This document shows, piece after piece, positions 1-5,899 of a DNA stretch of 25,378 nucleotides; within the stretch, counting starts at the first letter, position 1; every line of letters begins with the position of its first letter. This stretch comes from CALKCV01 sp964619285 (lineage in GTDB: Bacteria; Cyanobacteriota; Cyanobacteriia; Cyanobacteriales; Microcoleaceae). Below the pieces are notes generated by a model. That model did no database searches and was not told the DNA's origin. It worked only from the letters and a program-made list of their open reading frames with translations. Made by a program: the position numbers and the translations under genes. The stretch covers positions 1 through 25,378 of the forward strand of contig CAZUCT010000081.1 of assembly GCA_964619285.1 (NCBI GenBank), written 5' to 3'.

Positions 1-90
1 GCGATTGTTCGTAGTAATCGCTTTAGCGATTGTTCGTAGTAATCGCTTCAGCGATAGGCCCTATCGCTAAAGCGATTACTACAAACGAAA
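1..90. repeat. Inverted repeat, TAGTAATCGCTT/AAGCGATTACTA family
   Basis: Two forward copies of the motif TTCGTAGTAATCGCTT are followed by its reverse complement around 69-85 (AAGCGATTACTAC). A further palindromic copy lies at 417-475 and a related one at 319-359 of the 10.3 kb spacer (10319-10359). Short dispersed palindromes of this kind are common in the spacers of filamentous cyanobacteria. No coding sequence is seen here. Confidence 0.7.
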
Positions 91-101
91 TTTTTTTCCC
101 C

Positions 102-130
102 TTGACAGTACCTTTTTTATTTGTTACGAT
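102..130 (+). promoter_or_regulatory. Sigma70-like promoter in repeat copy A
   Basis: TTGACA at 102-107 is a perfect -35 hexamer. A 17-bp spacer follows, then TACGAT at 125-130 (4 of 6 matches to TATAAT). The expected start of transcription is about 136-138, where an ATG begins. No substantial gene lies downstream, so any transcript would be short. Inferred from consensus match only. Confidence 0.5.
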
Positions 131-137
131 GGAGTCG

Positions 138-164
138 ATGAGGAAGAACTATCTACCTATATGA
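138..164 (+). other. Possible 8-codon mini-ORF, copy A
   Basis: ATG to TGA encodes MRKNYLPI. The copy at 533-559 encodes MRKNYLPV, with the I/V codon differing at two bases (ATA, GTG) while frame and stop are kept. GGAG sits only 3 bases before the ATG, and the predicted transcription start is almost at the ATG, so translation would be close to leaderless. It may be fortuitous. Confidence 0.25.
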
Positions 165-327
165 TGGGTTAGACCCCTTGGCCCCATCGAGACCGTGAGT
201 GTTGGGTTCCGCTGCGCTTCACCCAACCTACAAGACTACTACAAGACTACAAGACTTGACCCCATCGAGACCGTGAGTGTTGGGTTCCGCTGCGCGGAGC
301 CCGACCTACAAGACTGGTTCGCCCACC

Positions 328-360
328 AGAAACCGGGTTTTTCGCAAAAACCCGGTTTCT
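328..360. repeat. AGAAACCGGGTTTTT hairpin repeat
   Basis: A perfect 15-bp stem (328-342 with 346-360) encloses a 3-base loop. The same family occurs at 10636-10670 and, with a longer loop, at 19888-19921. The GC-rich stem flanked by A and T runs resembles a bidirectional terminator, but the dispersion points to a repeat family. Confidence 0.7.
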
Positions 361-416
361 TAAAGCCTCCTGTCTGCCAACCAAACCCCGATCGCACGCC
401 AACCAACCATCCCAAG

Positions 417-475
417 TTCGTAGCAATCGCTTCATCGATAAAAAAGGGCCAATCGCTGAAGCGATTACTACGAAC
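417..475. repeat. Inverted repeat of the TAGTAATCGCTT family
   Basis: GTTCGTAGCAATCGCTTCA on the left pairs with GCGATTACTACGAAC on the right. It is the same family as 1-90 and forms the left border of repeat copy B. Confidence 0.6.
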
Positions 476-628
476 AAAATTTTTTTGCTCAACCCCTTGA
501 CAGTGCCTTTTTTATTTGTTACGATGGAGCAGATGAGGAAGAACTATCTACCTGTGTGAGGGGTTAGACCCATTGGCCCCATCGAGACCGCAAATGTTGG
601 GTTCCGCTGCGCTCCACCCAACCTACAA
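452..628 (+). repeat. Duplicated ~170-bp intergenic unit, copy B
   Basis: Second copy of the unit at 63-233, about 390 bp downstream in the same orientation. It ends in the palindrome TGTTGGGTT...CCCAACCTAC at 595-626. Confidence 0.65.
497..525 (+). promoter_or_regulatory. Sigma70-like promoter in repeat copy B
   Basis: TTGACA at 497-502, a 17-bp spacer, and TACGAT at 520-525. Both hexamers and the spacing are identical to copy A, with one base changed in the spacer. It is followed by the mini-ORF 533-559 (MRKNYLPV). Confidence 0.5.
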
Positions 629-633
629 AGCTT

Positions 634-683
634 GACAATTGACAATTGACAATTAGCCATTAGCCATTAGCCATTAGCCATTA
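634..683. repeat. Heptanucleotide tandem array (STRR-like)
   Basis: Seven-base units of the forms CAATTGA and CCATTAG repeat in tandem. Short tandemly repeated heptamers of this type (STRR) are known from filamentous cyanobacteria. Other arrays in this window are at 3327-3357, 5544-5620, 7111-7292, 8202-8233, 11431-11508 and 18879-18913. Confidence 0.8.
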
Positions 684-720
684 ACAAAAAAAGCCCGCAA
701 CTTGCAGGCTTGTTTTCGTT
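684..720 (-). terminator. Intrinsic terminator facing clpX
   Basis: The stem AAGCC-C-GCAA/TTGC-A-GGCTT (691-711) has a single mismatch. Read on the minus strand it is followed by a run of seven U residues. It lies about 420 bp past the clpX stop codon and is the first convincing terminator for the tig-clpP-clpX direction. A weaker T-rich tract on the other side means it could also work on the plus strand. Confidence 0.6.
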
Positions 721-730
721 TTTTATTCTT

Positions 731-965
731 TGACATCCTCCATTGCCTAAAGGCGAATGGATTCCTACTGTTGCCCTGAGAGCTTCTAGGTGGGTTGACA
801 CTTCGCTGAAACGAACTATCTTTTTTACGGACAGAATTACCATTTCTCTATGTCCGTTTATACTCTCGGAATGCCCTCCCGCGAGTTTTAAATAGTTGAG
901 TTGAGAATTGACCTTTTTTGGTTTTCAAAAGGCTATATTTTTATTAGAACTCAACTATTTTTAAA
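731..965 (-). mobile_element. Remnant resembling an IS200/IS605 (tnpB-type) end
   Basis: The sequence at 731-766, read on the minus strand, has AGGAATCC, then the imperfect hairpin CCATTCGCC-TTTA-GGCAATGG, then AGGATGTCA. This is the layout I know for right ends of cyanobacterial IS605/IS1341-type elements. Further in are a 7-bp hairpin ACGGACA/TGTCCGT (827-857) and an inverted repeat AAATAGTTGAGTT (about 890-902 with 948-961). No transposase or tnpB coding remains, so this would be a non-autonomous or decayed copy, perhaps keeping the omega-RNA region. Borders are approximate and the family assignment rests on memory of end sequences. Confidence 0.4.
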
Positions 966-1031
966 TGACAACTAATTTGTTAATAAAAGCCGTCCTAAAA
1001 GGACCTTGCTCTAAACCCAATTTTCCCGGTA

Positions 1032-1122
1032 AGGGACTTGCCATTTAATAAAATACCGATGTGTTGGGTTCCGTTTCACTCCACCCAACCTACCATTGGT
1101 ACTCTATTTTTTTGCTACTCCC
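1032..1122 (-). mobile_element. AGGGACTTG palindromic element, copy 3 (MITE-like)
   Basis: Reverse-orientation copy of the element seen at 3436-3529 and 5638-5732. It begins AGGGACTTGC, carries the inner palindrome TGTTGGGTT...CCCAACCTAC, and ends near GCTACTCCCT. The terminal inverted repeat is less well kept on its right side. It sits 12 bp beyond the clpX stop codon. Confidence 0.6.
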
Positions 1123-1134
1123 TAACCAAACACC

Positions 1135-2472
1135 TTATGCCGACTCCGGCTTCGGCAGGGAAGAAGGATGCACTAACAACTCCGCAGTCGATCGCTTCTC
1201 CACCATCTCCTCAGTAATCGTGCAGCGAGTTACATCTTTGCGAGAAGGCAGCTCGTACATCACGTCCAACATCAATTCCTCCACAATACCTCGCAAAGCC
1301 CGAGCCCCCGTCTTCCGTCGGTAAGCCTCCCGGGCGATCGCCCGAATGGCATCCATCTCAAACTCCAACTGGACGTTATCCATCCGCAGCAACTTCTTAT
1401 ACTGCTTCACCAAAGCATTGCGCGGTTCCGTCAAAATCTCCATCAGCGCCTCCTCGTCCAACGGTTCCACCACCGCCACCACCGGTATCCGTCCGATCAT
1501 CTCCGGAATCAAACCAAACTTAACCAAGTCGTCCGGTTCCAGTTGTTCCATCAGAGCGACAGCCCGTTTGTCCTTCGGCTTACCCTCCCCAGACTGAACG
1601 AAACCCATCGACTTTTTACCCGTTCTCTGCTCGATCGTCTTCTCCAAACCCACAAAAGCCCCGCCGCAGATAAACAGTATATTACCCGTATCGATTTGAA
1701 TAAAATCTTGATATGGGTGCTTCCGTCCTCCTTGGGGAGGAACGTTAGCCACAGTACCCTCTAACATTTTCAGGAGAGCCTGCTGCACCCCTTCCCCCGA
1801 AACGTCTCTCGTTATCGAAGGATTCTCGCTCTTTCTCGCTATTTTATCTATTTCGTCTATATAAACGATACCTCGCTGCGCCTCCTCTACATCTAAATCC
1901 GCTACTTGCAGCAATCGCAGCAATATATTTTCTACATCCTCTCCCACATAACCAGCCTCCGTCAAAGTAGTAGCATCCGCCACCGCAAAAGGGACATCCA
2001 ACAAATCGGCCAAAGTTTGAGCCAAGAGAGTCTTGCCGCAACCCGTCGGGCCAATTAACAGAATATTAGACTTTTGCAACTCCACGTCATCCTTAGAAGT
2101 TTGGCCGCTATTTTTAGCATCCATAAAACTCAGGCGCTTGTAGTGGTTATAAACCGCCACCGACAAAACCTTTTTCGCTTCCTCTTGACCGATAACGTGG
2201 GTGTCCAGATAATTTTTAATCTCTCTCGGTTTGGGAATTTTATGAGGACTCTTTGAACTATTCCGTCGCTTCTGAGGAGAAGGGGCCGGACGTGGCATTG
2301 GCGGTTGTGGGCCTATGGGGTTGGAGTCAAATAACTCCTCATCTAAAATTTCGTTGCACAACTCAACGCATTCATCGCAAATATATACCCCCGGCCCCGC
2401 GATTAACTTGCGGACCTGCTCTTGAGACTTGCCACAAAAGGAACATTTTAGATGGGAGTCGTATTTAGACAT
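1135..2472 (-). CDS. clpX: ATP-dependent Clp protease ATP-binding subunit ClpX
   Basis: AAA+ unfoldase that recognises, unfolds and feeds protein substrates to the ClpP chamber in the cytoplasm. The 445-residue product has the N-terminal zinc-binding domain with cysteines at 10, 13, 32 and 35. Residues about 43-85 form a Pro/Ser-rich linker. Walker A is GPTGCGKT (141-148), the pore loop is GYVGED (174-179), and Walker B lies in VYIDEID (203-209). The ClpP-docking loop, usually (I/L/V)GF, appears here as MGF at 289-291. Length is normal for cyanobacterial ClpX. The ATG has a GAGG-type ribosome binding site on the minus strand. It follows clpP by 12 bp, so the two are surely co-transcribed and probably produced together. 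Confidence 0.97.
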   Translation of the reverse strand: MSKYDSHLKCSFCGKSQEQVRKLIAGPGVYICDECVELCNEILDEELFDSNPIGPQPPMPRPAPSPQKRRNSSKSPHKIPKPREIKNYLDTHVIGQEEAKKVLSVAVYNHYKRLSFMDAKNSGQTSKDDVELQKSNILLIGPTGCGKTLLAQTLADLLDVPFAVADATTLTEAGYVGEDVENILLRLLQVADLDVEEAQRGIVYIDEIDKIARKSENPSITRDVSGEGVQQALLKMLEGTVANVPPQGGRKHPYQDFIQIDTGNILFICGGAFVGLEKTIEQRTGKKSMGFVQSGEGKPKDKRAVALMEQLEPDDLVKFGLIPEMIGRIPVVAVVEPLDEEALMEILTEPRNALVKQYKKLLRMDNVQLEFEMDAIRAIAREAYRRKTGARALRGIVEELMLDVMYELPSRKDVTRCTITEEMVEKRSTAELLVHPSSLPKPESA

Positions 2473-2484
2473 AAGTGCCTCTAA

Positions 2485-3180
2485 TTAGACTGCAGCGACA
2501 GACTCTCCCGGTATCGGAAGATCTTGTCTGGTTATCACCCGATCCACTAATCCATAATTTTTAGCCTCTTCGGCCGACATGAAAAAGTCGCGATCGGTAT
2601 CAACTTCTATTTTTTCTAAAGGTTGGCCCGTATGGTGGGCTAACAATTCGTTCAACTGGCGTTTATGATAAAGGATTTCCTTAGCTTGGATCTCAATATC
2701 CACAGCCTGACCTTGGGCACCGCCCAAAGGCTGGTGAATCATAATTCTGGAACTAGGTAAAGACATCCGTTTCCCCGCAGCCCCGGCTGCCAACAGAAAA
2801 GCGCCCATACTCGCTGCCAACCCATAGCATATTGTAACCACATCCGGGCGAACCTGCTGCATGGTGTCATAAATGGCCATCCCCGCCGTTACCGAGCCCC
2901 CGGGAGAGTTAATGTAAAGCTGGATATCCTTTTCTGGATCTTCAGCATCCAGGAACAACATTTGGGCTGTAATTGTATTAGCTAAGTTGTCATCTACTTG
3001 AGTTCCCAGAAAAATAATGCGTTCCCGCAGCAGACGGGAATAGAGGTCGAAGGCCCTTTCCCCCATGCCAGATTGTTCCACAACCATAGGCACGATATTA
3101 GTGGGATTAGTGGGGCCGGAGTAAACCTCCGAATTTTGATAGCTGGAAATTTGATAGTTATCGCGCTTAGATCTAACCAT
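2485..3180 (-). CDS. clpP: ATP-dependent Clp protease proteolytic subunit (ClpP2-type)
   Basis: Serine peptidase forming the barrel-shaped proteolytic core that partners ClpX. The triad is Ser124 in GLAASMG, His149 in MIHQPLGG and Asp198 in TDRDFF, with the family's usual spacing. The 231 residues include an N-terminal extension of about 35 residues before the conserved VVEQSGMGERAFDLYSRLL block; the first Met lacks an obvious ribosome binding site, so Met32 is an alternative start. Cyanobacteria have several ClpP paralogues, and the one in an operon with clpX downstream of tig is usually called ClpP2, which I infer from context. The 537-bp spacer upstream contains two mobile-looking elements that separate it from tig. 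Confidence 0.96.
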   Translation of the reverse strand: MVRSKRDNYQISSYQNSEVYSGPTNPTNIVPMVVEQSGMGERAFDLYSRLLRERIIFLGTQVDDNLANTITAQMLFLDAEDPEKDIQLYINSPGGSVTAGMAIYDTMQQVRPDVVTICYGLAASMGAFLLAAGAAGKRMSLPSSRIMIHQPLGGAQGQAVDIEIQAKEILYHKRQLNELLAHHTGQPLEKIEVDTDRDFFMSAEEAKNYGLVDRVITRQDLPIPGESVAAV

Positions 3181-3283
3181 AGATTACTGGTGAGCTTTTA
3201 ACTTTTTCGGCCCAAACTTAGGACTTGCTTTGTCCTTTTGGTTCCTTACTCTTATTATTATGCCTTAGATTTGTTAGTTTCGC

Positions 3284-3300
3284 GGGTGCATCTCAATTTT
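3284..3300 (+). repeat. Short dispersed repeat GTGCATCTCAATTTT
   Basis: The same 15-17 bases occur at 6963-6980 and 17263-17280. Reverse or partial forms lie at 7025-7035 and 5751-5767. All are intergenic. Function unknown. Confidence 0.6.
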
Positions 3301-3326
3301 GAAGGGAGCCTGACGGTTGTCGCTTT

Positions 3327-3357
3327 TTGTCAATTGTCAATTGTCAATTGTTAATTG
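3327..3357. repeat. Heptamer array (TTGTCAA units)
   Basis: About four tandem TTGTCAA/TTGTTAA units in the tig-clpP spacer, complementary in sequence to the CAATTGA/CAATTAA arrays elsewhere in the window. Confidence 0.75.
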
Positions 3358-3435
3358 CTTACCTTACTCGATTTTTATTGCAAATATCAAATGCTCCCTA
3401 TTTCGCCCCTAGCAGGTGGTAGGAATAGAGAAATT

Positions 3436-3529
3436 AGGGGCTTGTTAAAAAATAAACTACCAGTCTCTTGTAGGTTGGGTGAAGTGAAACGGAACCCAAC
3501 ACCGGTATCTTATTAAATTGCAAGTCCCT
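3436..3529 (+). mobile_element. AGGGACTTG palindromic element, copy 1 (MITE-like)
   Basis: A 94-bp unit begins AGGGGCTTG and ends CAAGTCCCT, giving terminal inverted repeats. Inside is a second palindrome, GTAGGTTGGG...CCCAACA, centred on GAAGTGAAACGG. Copy 2 (5638-5732) keeps the outer arms nearly unchanged while its loop differs. This pattern suggests a non-autonomous mobile element or a structured repeat. No coding capacity. Confidence 0.65.
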
Positions 3530-3532
3530 TAC

Positions 3533-3691
3533 TTGGGAGCAAGTCAGTTTTGTAATTTTTCTCTCTCGATAATTTCATACTCTTACTCATACTCATACTC
3601 ATACTCAAAAAAGACGCTTTTCTTGAGTATGAGTGTGAGTCCTGAGTGTGAGTCCTGAGAAAATAAATATGCAAAGGTGACTTGCTCCCAA
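3533..3691. mobile_element. 159-bp inverted-repeat element with GAGTGTGAGTC core
   Basis: TTGGGAGCAAGTCA at 3533-3546 is repeated perfectly inverted at 3678-3691. Both ends are flanked by TTAC (3529-3532 and 3692-3695), a possible 4-bp target duplication. The interior has four CATACT-type units on the left and GAGTGTGAGTC repeats on the right that can pair into a long hairpin. It abuts the 94-bp element and ends 26 bp from the tig stop codon. MITE-like; no open frame of note. Confidence 0.6.
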
Positions 3692-3717
3692 TTACTTTCT
3701 CCTCCCACCAAATACTC

Positions 3718-5151
3718 CTACTCGGCGGAAATTACTTCTACTTCTACTGCTTCTGCTTCTACTGCTTCTGCTTCTACTGCTTCTGCCGGAGAATCTCCAC
3801 TTTCGGAACCCTCTTCTTCTTCCGACTTACTTAAAGTTCCTTCTGGGACTAATTCAACCTTAGCCCGTTCTAAGAGCCATTTGATTGTTTTTTTCTGGAC
3901 CAGATCGTTTTCTACAACTTCCCGCAACCGATCTTCATCTATTTGTTGACCTTCTAACTCTTTTCTGATTTTAGCAGATTCCTCTTTTATTTCCGACTCC
4001 TCAACAGAAATAGACTCTCGTTTTGCTACCTCTTGCATAGCCAAATCTGTTTTCAATTGTTTTAAGGCATCCGGGCGAGATTCTTCTCGCATCTTAGCTA
4101 TAACTTCCTGGGTCAACAATTTTTTCACATCAATCCCATACTGACTCAATTCAATAGCTTTTTGAGTCAACATTTTGTTAGCTTCATCCTCAACCATGCT
4201 TTCGGGAATATCCAAATCCAAAAGCTTGACCAGTTCCTCTAGTATGGCCTTTTCTTTATTAATCTCAGTCTTCGCATTAGCAGCTTCTTGGTACTGTTTT
4301 TCCAGAGACTCTCTCAATGCAGCCAAAGTCTCCAACTCGCTGATTTCTTCTGCAAACTCATCGTCCAGTTCTGGTAGCTCTTTCTCCTTAATTTCTTTCA
4401 TCGTTACGGGAAAAATCGCCTTTTTACCTGCCAACTTTTGGTCGCCATAATCTTCAGGAAAATCAGCGCTAATTTCCTTACTTTCTTCGGGATTCATGCC
4501 AATAATTCCCTCGATAAATCCAGGAATAAAATCTCCTGGTTTGAGTTCCAGTTGATAATCTTCAACGGTATCGAAGATTTGTTCTCCTTCTTCTCCTTCG
4601 ACTTCGGGAACTAAGTGGCCGCTATAATCGATGAGAACCACATCTCCTTCCCGGGCAGCTCTTCCTTCCACCGGCACCAGAGTCGCCAACTGCAAGCGAC
4701 GTTCTTCGAGATATTTATCGACTTGGGCCGGGTCGTATTTGACCTCTTCCGCCTTTATCTCCAAGCCAGTGTAATTCTCAATTGCTACTTCTGGCGGCAC
4801 GTCCACCTTAGCTTTGAAGGCTAATTCTTTCCCCGGTTCGAACTCTTTTAATAAATCGTCAAATTCCGAGTTCAATTCAAATTGGCCGATGGCCTTGATG
4901 TCGTCCCGTTCTCTAACTTTTTTCAAACAATCCTGGATCGCTTCGTCCAAAGCCATGGCCTTCAGGTAATTTTGTCCCATGCGCTGGATCAGAATTTGTC
5001 TTGGGACTTTGCCTTTGCGGAACCCAGGAATATTCGCCGTTCGGGTGTATTTTTGAATTACTCGCTCGTAAGCATTTTTGGACAGCTCTGGGGGAATTTC
5101 TATTTCTAGGCCAATTTGGCTTGCTGGAAGTTTTTCCTGGGTAACTTTCAT
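3718..5151 (-). CDS. tig: Trigger factor, ribosome-associated chaperone
   Basis: Peptidyl-prolyl isomerase and chaperone that docks at the ribosome exit tunnel and shields nascent chains. The ribosome-binding signature GFRKGK is at residues 43-48. The FKBP-like isomerase domain is around 165-250 (REGDVVLIDYSGHL and following), and the helical substrate-binding C-domain follows. At 477 residues it exceeds the bacterial norm (about 430). The excess is an acidic tail with three AEAVE repeats encoded by a 15-bp tandem at about 3740-3787. It is first in the tig-clpP-clpX cluster, as in other cyanobacteria, linking folding of new proteins with Clp proteolysis. Confidence 0.96.
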   Translation of the reverse strand: MKVTQEKLPASQIGLEIEIPPELSKNAYERVIQKYTRTANIPGFRKGKVPRQILIQRMGQNYLKAMALDEAIQDCLKKVRERDDIKAIGQFELNSEFDDLLKEFEPGKELAFKAKVDVPPEVAIENYTGLEIKAEEVKYDPAQVDKYLEERRLQLATLVPVEGRAAREGDVVLIDYSGHLVPEVEGEEGEQIFDTVEDYQLELKPGDFIPGFIEGIIGMNPEESKEISADFPEDYGDQKLAGKKAIFPVTMKEIKEKELPELDDEFAEEISELETLAALRESLEKQYQEAANAKTEINKEKAILEELVKLLDLDIPESMVEDEANKMLTQKAIELSQYGIDVKKLLTQEVIAKMREESRPDALKQLKTDLAMQEVAKRESISVEESEIKEESAKIRKELEGQQIDEDRLREVVENDLVQKKTIKWLLERAKVELVPEGTLSKSEEEEGSESGDSPAEAVEAEAVEAEAVEVEVISAE

Positions 5152-5364
5152 CGATTTTTCTTTTCTACTTCTATGTAAATAATTAGCTTGGGTTTGCTAA
5201 CAGACAACTTTTGCTTCTGCAGTCCCAAATTAGGGATACCAGAGCGATCGTAGCACAACCAAACCTGTGTCTGTTTCCCTTAAGAGAAACTTTTCTTTCT
5301 GGGAAGACAAACCTTTGGAGGGTTTTTAGCTGCAAATTTTCTTTTTTCCTTTTTATAATGATTT

Positions 5365-5383
5365 AATACTATCTGATAGTATT
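5365..5383. promoter_or_regulatory. Perfect 19-bp palindrome, operator-like
   Basis: AATACTATC-T-GATAGTATT has nine perfectly paired bases each side of one central base. TATAAT lies just before it at 5354-5359 on the plus strand. The position, overlapping the expected transcription start, is that of a repressor operator, but no intact gene follows within 500 bp on this strand; on the minus strand it lies about 214 bp upstream of tig. The regulator is unknown. Confidence 0.35.
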
Positions 5384-5543
5384 CGAGCATGGCCATTGAT
5401 TTGAGTCAAGGATGGGCCAACTGAGTTAAAGGCCATCGAACGCGGAGGGACCATAAATCTCGCCCAGCAAAACCTCTTGCCATTTAGAACGCAAACATTG
5501 CTATAGTAAAATGGGATCGTCCAATATTTGTAAAAATAGAAAG

Positions 5544-5620
5544 TGGCTAATGGCTAATGGCGAATCGCTAATCGCTAATTGGTTCTGTAAAAAATGCAAT
5601 TAGCAATTAGCAATTAGCAA
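5544..5620. repeat. Two heptamer arrays (GGCTAAT and GCAATTA units)
   Basis: GGCTAATG/CGCTAATC-type units at 5544-5580 and GCAATTA units at 5596-5620, separated by about 15 bp. They lie just before the AGGGACTTG element. The rest of the 748-bp tig-asd spacer shows no gene. Confidence 0.75.
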
Positions 5621-5637
5621 GCTCGCAAAAAGCGTTA

Positions 5638-5732
5638 AGGGACTTGTTAAAAAATAAACTACCAGTCTCTTGTAGGTTGGGCGCGCGCGAACCTCCACCC
5701 AACATCGGTATCTTATTAAATTGCAAGTCCCT
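5638..5732 (+). mobile_element. AGGGACTTG palindromic element, copy 2 (MITE-like)
   Basis: A 95-bp copy of the element at 3436-3529. It has perfect terminal arms AGGGACTTG and CAAGTCCCT and the inner palindrome GTAGGTTGGG...CCCAACA. The inner loop is GC-rich (CGCGCGCGAACCTC), unlike copy 1, while the flanking arms are almost identical. Little-changed arms with a divergent loop suggest selection on, or conversion of, the pairing arms. Confidence 0.65.
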
Positions 5733-5808
5733 AAATCCTTGGTTTTCGAATTGCATCTCAATGCACCCAGTAAAATTAACTAAGAATCTTAAATAATAAG
5801 CTGACCAA

Positions 5809-5841
5809 CGCTATTTAAAAATCGCTGAATTTTAAATAGCG
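5809..5841 (+). promoter_or_regulatory. 12-bp perfect hairpin in the asd leader
   Basis: CGCTATTTAAAA (5809-5820) pairs perfectly with TTTTAAATAGCG (5830-5841) across a 9-base loop, 44 bp before the asd ribosome binding site. There is no U-run after the stem typical of a terminator. It could be a protein operator or an RNA element. I see no lysine-riboswitch features. Confidence 0.4.
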
Positions 5842-5899
5842 AGAAATTTTAAATAAATAAAAAAAACTATGATTCACTAAGATTAAGGAGGAAAAAAAT

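Larger units (their letters stand above)
63..233 (+). repeat. Duplicated ~170-bp intergenic unit, copy A
   Basis: This stretch matches 452-628 with few differences. Each copy runs in the same order: an AAGCGATTACTA hairpin arm, a T-run, a TTGACA...TACGAT promoter-like pair, an 8-codon mini-ORF, a segment with GGCCCCATCGAGACC, and a TGTTGGGTT...CCCAACCTAC palindrome. A third partial copy of the right-hand part lies near 256-300. Copy-specific changes are spread evenly. The unit could be a mobile repeat or a tandemly copied small-RNA gene. Confidence 0.65.

Noticed and set aside
195..500. A 101-codon plus-strand frame and an 81-codon minus-strand frame
   Set aside because: Both run through dispersed palindromes and the duplicated unit; the protein repeats the motif SVGFRCA because the DNA repeats. 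No homology, no ribosome binding site.
5388..5513. Short frames after the AATACTATC palindrome as an antitoxin gene
   Set aside because: The first frame stops after 11 codons, and the next open stretch (ELKAIERGGTINLAQQN and on) has no start and no recognisable family. At most a relic.
5733..5899. Lysine riboswitch before asd, or between asd and dapA
   Set aside because: Only a simple 12-bp hairpin and repeats are seen; none of the multi-helix core expected of a lysine riboswitch.
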